Shown: piece by piece, positions 19,469 to 30,100 of the stretch
Position numbering within the stretch: position 1 is the stretch's first letter
How the letters are laid out: every line of letters starts with the position of its first letter
NCBI GenBank assembly: GCA_037903355.1
Contig: JBAJFE010000001.1
Span: 930,001-994,000 of the forward strand
Source of the DNA: Trichuris trichiura
Taxonomy: Eukaryota > Nematoda > Enoplea > Trichinellida > Trichuridae
Direction of reading: 5' to 3'
DNA: 64,000 bases
Notes under the pieces: generated by a model
Seen by the model: only the letters and a program-made list of their open reading frames with translations
The model's database searches: none
Told to the model about the DNA's origin: nothing
Translations under genes and position numbers: made by a program

Positions 19469-20250
19469 AGGCTGACTCTGAGTTCACCTTAGCCGATCGT
19501 TTACGTGTTGTGTTTTCTCGCCTCCGTTCCGCAGGCCTCCGGGTGCGTAGAGACAAATGTCTCTTCGGTGTGCGAAACGTTGATTTCCTGGGCTACCGCC
19601 TCGATGTTTCCGGAATTCACCCAACTATAGAGAAAGTGAAGGCAATCCACGAAGCTCCTGCTCCTAGGGACAAAAAGGAGTTGCAAGGTTTCCTCGGTCT
19701 TCTGAGCTTCTATCACAGTTTCTTGAAAGACAAGGCTACTATTGCTGAGCCGTTGCATGAGCTACTACGAGGGAACACAAAATGGAATTGGACGCACAAG
19801 CACGAAAAGGCGTTCAAGAAGGTCAAGCAGCTACTGTCGGACGACAGTCTCCTGGTAAGATTTAACGAAACACTTCCCATTATCCTCACGTGCGATGCCT
19901 CACAATATGGCATCGGAGCGGTCTTAGCGCACGTATTAGGGGAAGGGAAAGAAGCTCCGATCGCGTTCTACTCTCGCACAATGACGTCGACTGAACGGAA
20001 CTACGCCCAAATCGATCGAGAGGCGCTTGCCATCGTCAGTGGCGTAAAAAAGTTCCATGACTATTTGTATGGTCACCGCTTTACGATCGTCACGGATCAT
20101 AAACCACTGTTGGGGTTGTTCACTCCTTCTGAAGCTACGCCTCAGATACTCTCGCCGCGGTTGCTACCTGGTTGCAGCTACTGAGAGCTTACGACTATGA
20201 AATGATTTATCGACCAGGCAACGTAATTAGCTATGTGAATGCTGTGAGCC

Positions 20251-22755
20251 AGGGGTGGGGAACCTTTTTCGTGCCGCGGGCCGGATAGACGTTTACAAGA
20301 CCGCTCGCGGGCCGGATAGAAAAAATGAAAAACAGCCTGCTTTATTTGCACGTATATTTATGAAGTCACCCCTAATGGGATGCTTGGAACTGCTTTTCCC
20401 TAGTGAGGCGTGCGATGTTAGCTCCTTCTGATGGCGTTGCCATTCGCAGCTGGTTCACCAGATTTGTGTCCGTGAGTCTGATGCGCAGACGACTCTTTGC
20501 AATGGTAAGTTTCTAAAAGAACTGCTCGCAGCAGTAGGTTGTCCCGAACACGGACGCGTATTTCAAAGAGTCTCCTCAAAGCGGAAAATTCATCGTTGCT
20601 TATGTAACGCTTATAAAACTCAAGCAGCAGGAAGTTGTTGTATTTAGCTTTGAGCTCATCATCGCTTTGCAGCTGAATGATCCCTTGCTGCAGTTCATCG
20701 GGTACATCAGCTGGTTCTACATTGAATGGAATGCCGAAGATATCCAGTTGTATCTGTCTACTTTTCACATCGTTGAATCTTTCGCCAAACGCCTCAAGTA
20801 GTTTCGCACATTCACCAGCATACTCTGATGTCGTAGAAGCCTGCTGTCCCTGGAGTGTAGGGAAATGTATCGTGCTGCCCTTTTCAAGTTGCAGTTTCTA
20901 CAGCCTTAATTTAGCCTCAAATGATTTCACGTTTGAAACCAGTGAGCTGAGAAGCTGGTTCAGACCCTGCAGGTTGATATTCAGTTCTGACAGGTACTTG
21001 ACAATAACTACCATGAAAGACAGGTCACGTTGCCACTTTCTGTCACTTAGTTATCTGACAGGTTTGCCTTTGGCTTCCATGAACTGCTTAACTTCATCGC
21101 GCAGTTGGTGAAACCTCATTAGCATGTTCCCGCGACTCAGCCAGCGAACTTGGCAACGATGAACGAGCTCACCATATTCAGCGGAAGGTTCATTCAAAAA
21201 GTTTTTTAACAGGCTTGCTCTTCATACAGTTTACGCACGACACGACTACTGACATCACATTGTTGAAACGCAGCGACTGTGTACAGAGACTGTTGATGTA
21301 TGATACAATGGCATACTACCAAATCGTTCGGGTCAAGACTGAGATGATTCATTTCCTTCTTAACAAATGCTACTAGACCTTTTTGCAAGCCAACCATAGC
21401 TGGAGCGCCGTCCGTAGTCAGACCACTCAATTTTTCAAACTTTAGCCTGATTCGTTCCATTGATAAAACGGGTTTCCCAAATATGTCTTCACCCCTTGTA
21501 GTGCTACGCATGGCTTCCAGTGATAACATTTCTTCTCGCGTCTCAAACTCTGCAGTTTTACCGTGAAGGAAAATGGCCAGTTGAACGGTATTTGTTATGT
21601 CCGTCTTCTCGTCACAAGCCAGGGAAAAAATTCAAAGTTTCCTGCAGTACGCTTCAATGTTTTTTCAATGTCTTCTGCTAAGTCAGTGATCCGCTCTGAT
21701 ACAGTTCTTCGAGATAAGCTAACACTTTCGAAAAGTTTTACATTGGCTGGCGCTAATAACTCCGCAGCTGCCACCGTGCACTCTTTCACAAACTGACCCT
21801 CTGCATGGGGCTTCAACTTCTTTGCGATCATTTCGTTCACTACGTAACTCGTTTGATGAACGCTGTACGCGTCGCAGTGTGAAAGCGGCTTGTTGCGACT
21901 CCAAATTCCGTTGAAGCGCACTGATTCTATCAAGACACTCTTGGCCTTTTAATTCCATCAATTTTCCATGTTTTGTGCTGCAATGCGCCTTTCCAGATTA
22001 GCTTTTTTCATAGCAGCTACTGAGTGGCCACAAAGAAGGCAAACGGGCTTGCCCTTAAGCTCTGAGAAAAAATAGTCATTCGTCCATTTCTTTTGGAAAA
22101 TTCGACGCTCCGTATCAACATTCCTTTTCTTTGAACTGGCCATTTGTAGCGTTGGGTGAGCGCGAACACTAGATTGCGATAAGCTGCACGAAACTTCAAG
22201 GTTCAGTATAACTTTATGGCCAACTCAGAGCAAAAAGGCAGACCTTTGGGACTATCCTGCAACCCAGTTGTCAAGAACATAATCAACTACAAAAAAGGAA
22301 ATAACCTTTTTGTACTTCGAAGACGTAAAGGACAGGTGGCCGTCAGAAACCGAGGAGAACGATAGCAAGAGAAGGCGAGAACGATGCTAGCGACTGCTGA
22401 GAGCAAAAGAAAGCAGAAGTGCTCTAGCAAGCTGGACAGTCGTTATCTCGAACGACGCAATCGCCCAAGCTACTGACGCGCGCGCACTATAGTGCCGCCT
22501 ACTGTTGGTCACCGAAGACTAACAACGTCGGTTTCTCGACAGAGAGCTGTTAGCAACGCAGTTTTTTGAGCCATCCTGATGCTCCCTGCTTGTTACGCAA
22601 GATTTATGTTATTACTAGGATTCACATACAATACGTTTATCGCATTATGAAAAATAACTTCCCACAATCACATTTCACTAAATCTCGCATCCATGCGCGG
22701 TTGCCCCAGCGCATGGGCGGAAAATGGTCTCGCGGGCCGGACGTTCCCCACCCCT
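20251..22755 (-). mobile_element. hAT transposon copy 1
   Basis: Terminal inverted repeats AGGGGTGGGGAACC (20251) and GGTTCCCC-type ACGTTCCCCACCCCT (22755), as in copy 2. The transposase is read on the minus strand with frameshifts. It lies within the Gypsy 4 RNase H end (just after NAVS); the flanks have diverged so no clean 8-bp duplication remains. Confidence 0.85.
20418..22143 (-). pseudogene. hAT transposase (GTF2IRD2/ZBED-like family), frameshifted
   Basis: Minus strand from the BED-like finger region (KKWTNDYFFSELKGKPVCLL, residues 15-34) through the DDE core (LSGLTTDGAPAMVGLQ; CHCIIHQQSLY) to the C-terminal dimerisation region (LFEIRVRVRDNLLLRAV, remnants of LRRHALKYA). At least four frame breaks. 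Two of them are shared exactly with copy 2: a 2-nt gain after NLERR (about 21985) and a missing T in the TTTTTT run after NFEF (about 21630). Further private lesions follow, so copy 1 is older or more damaged. Domesticated relatives exist in vertebrates, but nothing here suggests a host role. Confidence 0.82.
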
Positions 22756-22850
22756 GCCTCAGTAACCACTACTCCGCTTTGGCGTTGCCGCCAGAAATTC
22801 TTCCGCGCTAATCTGATAATCCGATCACGAAAGCGAATCCGTACACAATC

Positions 22851-23934
22851 TCCTTTAATAATCCCTAGTTGACCTTCTTTGAAGTTGCCGCCGCTACTAC
22901 TGGGGGGAATACGTTGAGAAAACCCAAATTTTGTAAGGATGAGCTCGGTAGTGGTGTGCGCGTCTTGTATTGTTGCTGTAGGGATTCCCTATTTTTCAGG
23001 ACTGAATAACAACGTCACAGTCTGTTAAAAACAGGCACCTGCGGCGATGCAGCCGAAGCACTGGCTGAAGCGCCAGTGCAATTCTGAAGGCCGTCAAGGA
23101 CGGCGGAGTTGGACGAGGCGCTGTTCTCTCGGAGCAAGTACAACAGAGGCAAGCGAGCATTTGATTATTACAAAAACGTCGCCGCAAAAAGTCCTGTTTC
23201 GTAAAGGAGACAATCAAGCAGAGAGAAGTCGGCAATCAGTTGAGTAGTTAGCGGACTGGTTGGGTAGTATCTTCAGCGTGTCGTTGGTCACTCGATACTG
23301 TGAGTAAAAGACTTGAAAAAACTTGATGTTTCTGTTAGAGTTTGTTTTATAATATAATGCACAGATGTGAATATGTAGCATCTGGTAACAGGTTCGTAAG
23401 TCTTCACGGTAGATTTTGTTTACGCTAACATTTGTTTTTTAAGAAACTGATTTTATTTTTCACCAGAACTTTTAGGCCTACTCCTGGCATATTTTCAGTA
23501 GTAAAAATCCATCATTACAAGAGATTTAAGTGTGTGTTGTAACGTTCGTCCCGGAACTTGGACTCGCACAAAAGGATTATGTAATACTGCGCGATTACAG
23601 CAACCCCTGCAGCGGCATCAGGGACAATAGCATTAGCGATGTTGCCTTATTCAGCGGAGTGGAATATGTCTAGCACAGCGTGCAACACGTCAACTGCGAC
23701 CTTGAGCACCGGCGGACGCTTTGAGGTTATTTTCCAAGACGAAATGTAACAGCGGTCTGCTTTACCCCAAGCAATGGGTTCTCCACAGAGCCCGCCGTAA
23801 TACCGGTGAATGCTTTCTAAGGCAGGTTAAAAATTGCACTACCAAAACGCTCATTCCGGTGATAAGGAAGCATGTTGGACTTGGTACAACCATCATTGCT
23901 TACGAATGGCGTGGGTATCACACCCATCCAATTA
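22851..23934. other. Gap with a GGGTC-family end fragment
   Basis: At 22866-22905 the sequence TTTGAAGTTGCCGCC with CTACTACTGG is the inner end of a GGGTC-TIR element, with the terminus missing. From 22906 to 23934 I see no gene, no terminal repeats and only chance ORFs. Confidence 0.5.
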
Positions 23935-24105
23935 CAGTAAAACCCCCGAAGTTGACCACTTCTATATGGTGACCACCTCCCTAAGTTGACTGAATGTTGG
24001 CCAGATGATTTGTCCGCACGTTAACCGAGCCACTTATACCCACTTCCTATATGTTGACCAGTTTTCCCCAGTCCATTGGGTGGTCAACTTACGGGGGTTT
24101 TACTG
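23935..24105. mobile_element. Complete pogo-type MITE
   Basis: 171 bp, CAGTAAAACCCCCGAAG at one end and its inverse CGGGGGTTTTACTG at the other, flanked by TA on both sides. The interior is GGTTGACCA-rich, as in copies 33100-33267 and 53308-53640. No coding. Confidence 0.88.
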
Positions 24106-24107
24106 TA

Positions 24108-25268
24108 GTTTGTTAAATCATTCCACTGACTTCTTGCACCTGATCACGAGGGCGCATACCAGATGATTGAGTTCATGTGGGCTCAGGACAAACGTCAGAA
24201 TAAAGTGCGGTGAGGAAGTTGCAGAAGCACGCTCGACTCATACTTCTGCGTGCTCATGTGGCATTGACGGCTGCTACTCAGTAAACATATGTTCAAAAAG
24301 TCTTGTACAAGATTACAACGTACTGGCCGCCCGACTGATCATGTTGAATTTATGTTCAGATGTGTGTTCACCTCATTCTTCCCGTCATATCTTGTTTAAC
24401 AATGTGTACGTTCACATTTAACCGTTTTGTGTTTCTCACTGCATATGTTCGATTCTTCCCTGTTCATATTGATTTCTACACCGTGTACGTACACATTCAG
24501 CTGCTTTTATTGTTGCTCTTTTTTCCACCTGATTTACACAACCCCTCTTGTAGGCAACTCAAGAGTAAACGTTTGATAGAAAAACTAAACACTGAACCAA
24601 AACTAAACACAACCGAAACGTTGATTCTACGTTTCCCGCATAAAATGAAAATTAGAAAAATAGCCACAGCGTACGGTCCGCCTGTTACTGAAATCAAGCA
24701 GACTGTGCACAGTCGGCTCAGTATAGACACTAAAACAAAGCCACCTGATGAATGATCCGCACAGTAGATAGAGTCGCCACAGTTCAACGGCCTCTTACGC
24801 CGTGCCATCACAGTTCATCAGTAACTCGATTATCAATCATCACAACGTTATAATGCAACGGGGCTGTTGCCGCGGGTAAGCAAATTACGGGGACAAAAGT
24901 TAAAAATCCTTGTTCACCATGAAACTCCACTAACTCCTTACGAAGCTACAATTGTTGAGAAATGAAAACTAGCCCGTCAGCATAGGCGCATCAATCATGC
25001 GTGTCAGGATAACTCACGTTTAGCTTACTGCCACTCGTGCGACTGTTTTTTCTGCCAAACTGCTCGCGTTCGTTTTCGGTTACTTTTTCCTGTGTCGTTC
25101 CGTGTAGCTGGTTGTTTGTTCTTTTGCTCTCTTCGTTGTGTTCAGTAAAAGGAAGTCATCGTTGTGGTTCTTTACCGTTACTGCACTTCTCAACTCACTG
25201 CTCTGAACACCACAACAACAAGTCTTCAAACCACTTCAATAACAAGATAAGCTCATAATTGCATTACT
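24108..25268. other. Gap downstream of Duox, no recognised gene
   Basis: Low coding signal. A block at about 24750-24880 recurs in diverged form near 54780-54905 (inverted) and 56300-56460, so it is a dispersed repeat of unknown type. Nothing else recognised. Confidence 0.45.
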
Positions 25269-25305
25269 TTTATTGCAAAACGTTTTACAAATGTATGGTT
25301 TTATT
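25269..25305 (-). terminator. Candidate polyadenylation signals of Duox
   Basis: AATAAA occurs on the minus strand at 25300-25305 and 25269-25274, about 385-420 nt past the Duox stop. No nearer AATAAA was noticed. Tentative. Confidence 0.35.
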
Positions 25306-25688
25306 ATTTGAACACGAGGCTTTCCATGACTGGCATCGCTAGCTATGCATTCACCTCACTGTGACTAATTTATGAGTTTAACTTTGCATGAGTACGCAGC
25401 AACAGGTGTGGGCATTGTACAAGTTGACGCTCGCTTGTATGCGTGAGTATAGGGTGTGATTGCATATGAAAGAAAACAAGAAAAGTACTCAGCTATTAGT
25501 AAGAAGCTGAGGAGAAAATTTTCAAGCATCAGAAGCAATTTTCAGCCCTATAGACATGCAAAGCTACTGGGGGTGAAACTCAATTTAATTTAACATTTCA
25601 GCCGGACAAATTGAAATTGACGAAGTTATGAAATTGAACGAAGTCCAGAGTCGTTTTGTTATAGAATTAAGGAGATTAAGGAAACGAG

Positions 25689-27191
25689 CTAAAACGTTTC
25701 TAGCTTGTGAACAAAACGTGAACCTTTCAACCGATTGAGCGCTTCACAGGTTGTTTGAACTTTTTTGTTCACGCTTGGTGGGCCGCAGCTGAATACACCA
25801 ATCCGCTTAAGCTGAAAGAATAAATGAATCCAAACTATGGGCAGACATTCGAATCGCTGAACTGAAAGCCAGACAGTTTTAATTAGGATACTTCCCTTCC
25901 CTAAGACAAAGGCTTCAATGCCCATCCAATGAAGTTTCTGCAGCCGCAGATAGTCAAAGATATAAAATTAGGCATGGTGTGGGCGACTGAAGGAACAGTT
26001 GGCAAAGGGTGACATGGCTTATTTAAGGTGCGAAGTCTTATTTAGAAAGTAATTGCGGGCTTGTTGCCGTTGAAAAAATTTAGTTTCAATATGGTAACAA
26101 TACGTTTCTTGCAGAGAAACTGAAACCACCGATCTGAGAAAAATGAATATAAATGCACTCTGCTAGTGCGGTAAAAGGGAACTTTTGCATTAGCTGAAAA
26201 ATATTACCTTCCTGTGTTTGGCTTGCACGCACTCAAATAGAGCTTGAAGGTTTGGTCTTCCGAAATGGTTGGTAGCCTTAAGGTTGGTAAACATGCTTCT
26301 TCCTTCGCCAATGCGGAAGTGCTTTTCGCATATATACTGATAATGAAACGCTTTAGCGCCGTAAATTCGCTGGGTCAATATTACCATCATGGTAGTTCGC
26401 AGGTCATACTTATTAAATAGTTGAGTCACAAAAATATGTATTTCTAACATGTTTCGTTTGTCTTCTTCCTCAGCAGCGCGTAAAATTTCCAAAAACCATT
26501 CGTAGCTTTTATACATCGGGCAGATCCAGACGAAATATATCTGTAAATGCCATATTAATTTCGACAACGAGAGAGCTAAATTTTTACAAAATTGTTTAAA
26601 AATCGCATTGCATATGCATTCTATTTGTCTCAGTGGATAACTGTAGGATGAAAAAATTAAGACAATCGTTAAACTTTCAAATCTCTGTCAAAATTCACTT
26701 TTTTTCCTAAGATTTTAATAAAATGATCTACTGTCTCACTTTCTTGCATATGACAGGCGAATGCTTGCTACTATGCATTGTTCTGACGGCGTCAAGTAAA
26801 ACAGATGCATACGGTGTGACGCCTATTCCTGCTGCAATCATAATGCAGACCTCATAGCTGTACCAATCTTGGTTTCCTGCACCATATGGTCCATCCATTT
26901 GCAACTGAAACCATTGATTTTAAAGGAAACTTGCCGTGACGACAGTTTAATTTACCAATGGATATGTTGAACCGAACTGCTGAGCCTCACGGATTCCGCA
27001 ACGAAGCTTCCAAGTCCAGGGTCCCTGAGCCTTTACGTAAATCTTTAGTATAGGTTCGTCTGGGGTTGAAGCCAGCGTAAATGCGTGCCATTCGTTCATT
27101 TTGCAGCTAAAATTTGAACATCGAATACGCACCCATTGTCCACTGCGAAAGGTGAAACTTCTGGGGCGCTTGAATGCAATATAAGTGACAT
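25689..27191 (-). CDS. Duox exons 20-25: FAD and NADPH binding, C-terminus
   Basis: 26956-27191: YIAFKRPRSFTFRSGQWV and the FAD box WHAFTLASTP. 26740-26904: NADPH boxes DGPYGAGNQDW and IMIAAGIGVTPYAS. 26385-26540: YFVWICPMYKSYEWF and EIHIFVTQLFNKYDLRTTM. 26208-26336: YICEKHFR and NHFGRPNLQALFECV. 25689-25811: IGVFSCGPPSVNKKV and the terminal LETF, ending on Phe as NADPH oxidases do. All catalytic boxes are intact. Introns are 51, 199, 48 and 396 nt. Confidence 0.93.
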
Positions 27192-30100
27192 CTAAAAAGT
27201 TAATAGCAAATCATAAATGACAGTGTGCCGAAAACTGCAACGGCTACCAGATGGAAGCAACTTAGCAGACAAGACTTCTAGTTGCTTATAATCACGCCTC
27301 ATACTGATCAGTCTGTCGAACACTAAGATGATCACCGGGCCAGTGATATAGTACCAAAAGCTCGGGGGCTGTCAAGAAGCCAAGATTCCAAAACATAAGA
27401 ACAGCTCCTGGTAAACTTACAGATACAAGCTTTTGTAGACCATGAATAACTGTCAGTGCGTAAAGCAAAAAGTTGAGGAGATGAGTCAGATGGAATGCGT
27501 GATATGCATTAGTAATTATCGTTGGGATGGCGAAGACGTACGTAACGCACATCACGATTACCAGTAGAATGCCAGTTATGCCAGTAACAGTTCCATAAAG
27601 CCAATAACTTACGGTTGCTTTCATGTCTGAGCTGCAAGGAATCAGTTTAGCACAGAGCAGATAAAGCTTTTCCTACTCAAGCACCGCTTCTTGAAAAAGA
27701 CACTGCAGGCTGTCAGGATCTTGTGTGGAAATATGGTAAAAATTAATGCAATGCCCAGCTGTATGAACAACTAAATCGGTTATTGATTAAAGCAATAGCG
27801 TTGCTTGTGAAAACTTTTCGCACCTGTAAATAGACCAGCTGTAACTCCAATAACTTTATGAAATGTCATTGCTGCATCAAATGGTATATACTGTCCCAGC
27901 ACTGTGTCACGAAGCCATGTGTTCATATTACGGCATACAGTAAGCAATATAAGTCCCATACAAAGGGAAATTACTGCTGCGCTAGCTCTGCTGAAAGAAA
28001 TTCCCAGCCCCATGATGCGTCGCAAATCGCGGTGTTCCGTCAAAGTGTAAAAGTCTATAAAAGGTGAAATCAGTGAACGGACATTTTGAAAAAGTATACT
28101 CCAGAATCTTTCAAAAAAGACAGCGAAGCAGAGAGTGAAAAAAACAATGGTGCAAATTATATGCTGGCGATAATCTTCGAGCCAACTGGTAACAGCATTG
28201 TTCCATTCCTTAAAGCCCAGTTTCCTACGAACTATAGGCACAGCCCATTCTACGCTTTCTTGTCTAAAAGAAGAGCGCTTAGCATGAAAACATGCAGATC
28301 GTCTAAATTTAGAAAGTTACCGTTCCAGATTAGCTTTGCTTAGAACATGCTGTTTCCGTCCTTTAAAATGCAAACCTATATTGCTGAACTCATTATGCGC
28401 TGCCTCTAAATCTTCTAATGTAAGAAACATCTTCTCCGTTGGTATGCCGCATGATTTGAAGATACTTTGGATAACTTCGTCTTGAATCTCAGAGCTTAGA
28501 TATGTTCCAGCGAGGTCTATCGTAGACCTGCAAATGTACAATGCTAAAAAACAGTGTGAATTACAAGGTACTATACTTCATGAAATTAACAAATTCAGCC
28601 TTCTCTACCAATCCATTAGCGTTACGTCCGCACATTGAAAACAAAATTTCTAACTTTTCTCTAGTTGAACCATTGGCAAATTTGATCACAACATCTAGGA
28701 AGTCTTGAAAACAAATCTTGTCAGGGTGACTGCGAGCGACACATCGAAATAAACGTTCAATGAGCAAATCATCTTCTGCCATGCCCAGAGCATCAGCGAA
28801 TTCAGCACGCGTTAACATTGTTTCCAGAATGGTCTTCGATACTCCATCATAATTTACCAATGAGCTGCTCATTTCAGGCATATTAAATGCCTGATGTAAA
28901 AGAAGTAAAAGCGCGCCATTAGCCGGTGTAAAAACTTACTTTGGCATATGCTTCGCGGAAAAAACAATCTAACTTCTGTTGTCTTATTTCCGCAGTTTCA
29001 GCCATAGCGAGAAGGCGTTCAGTGCCTTCATTTCTTACGTGGATTTCTTTACCATTCTTCCTCAACAACAGTTCGATGCAATTCAGCAGTTTCATACAAG
29101 TAGAGTACGATTCCAACCGAAACACCTAGACATTGTCTTTGAAAGCAAGAATTACCAGAACGTCATTTACGGTAATCGCATAAAATAGCATGAAATAAAA
29201 AAGGTCCCTTTCCTCGCCAGATGCTTTGGTCATCAGAATATTAGACGGTTTCAAGACAACTGCATACTGAAACTAATTCGCCATAACAGGCGTTCGCATT
29301 TCTCTTGCCATTATTCCTTTTCAGTAATGGTTACGGTCGTAGGAGAGTGAGTGGACAGAGTATCAGCAATTTCCAAAACGGAACTTTTGTATTCTCAAAT
29401 TCACGTATAGAAAAACAGCTCTGAGAAAAAAATGTGCTACCAGAAAATTGACTTATCATGAAATTTAACCAAAAGCAATAAACAGAACAAGTGTATCATA
29501 ATGTACACCTATAATGAGATATCACTTTGTATTGACTCACGGCACTTGGATTGTCATTGTGATTTAGTGTTTTCAGACATTTGCGCTTTAACGGAACAGC
29601 CTTCGGCCGTATCGTTGAAGCGGGAAATCTTTGTTTCCCTGGTGGATAGACGCTTTTTTACTGCTGACGACTTGAACTTTGCGCTTTGTGATCCGTTCGG
29701 CAGGTTGACAAAAGGACAGACGTGCTTACCCTTGTAGTAAAAAAACTGGGTCTTCTAACCGCTAGGATGTGAACAGAACGCAACTGCTAGAAATCTCTTA
29801 TCAGAATTCCTAAGCGCTCTAAAATTCTTGGAATGGCATATAAGCAGAAGTTTACGTGCAGCATATCCAGGAGCACTTAGAAAGGCCACTAGCTTGGTTT
29901 TGTTTTTTGGCACGTTATGACCGATCACCCGTTCTTCAGCACTCAGATAAATTGTTTTGACAGTCACTTCCAATAGGGGGCCGTTTAGTTACAACTAAAC
30001 ACCTGGTTCAAGTTATCGCCTTCAGTAATTGTGATGAACAGCGCGACGGAAATTACGGAAACTGATTCCTGCACGACGGGCGGTGAAAACGACGATCCCT

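Larger units (their letters stand above)
17711..20249 (+). pseudogene. Gypsy 4 Pol: protease end, RT and RNase H, interrupted
   Basis: First block 17711-18512: protease-RT linker (GRRTSLLGNGWFDTLGI), then RT with ENAEWATPVVPVMKQNGEM, RLCADYKCTINKAL, YAKLDLPNAYHQLHV and VIPYFDDILI. Second block 19469-20249: RT thumb (VDFLGYRLDVSGIHP, LGLLSFYHSFLKD) and classical Gypsy RNase H (TCDASQYGIGAVLAH, QIDREALAIVSGVKKF, IVTDHKPLLGLFTPS), then a 1-nt shift near 20155 and MIYRPGNVISYVNAVS. The two halves join in frame if element b and one duplication copy are removed. K02A2.6-like lineage. Dead. Confidence 0.88.
17711..22850 (+). mobile_element. Gypsy 4 remnant, split by element b and hAT copy 1
   Basis: A third Ty3/Gypsy element. 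It begins abruptly at the LTR of element 2, is interrupted at 18513-19468 by a GGGTC-TIR element with an exact 8-bp duplication, and again at 20251-22755 by hAT copy 1. After that only about 90 bp of plausible Gypsy coding sequence (LSNHYSALALPP) remain. No LTR found. Confidence 0.8.

Noticed and set aside
20251..22755. Host GTF2IRD2/ZBED-like gene
   Set aside because: Bounded by transposon termini, present twice, and frameshifted in both copies.
29501..29737. 78-codon ORF in the big intron
   Set aside because: No recognisable domain, no conserved partner in the window, and typical of chance length.
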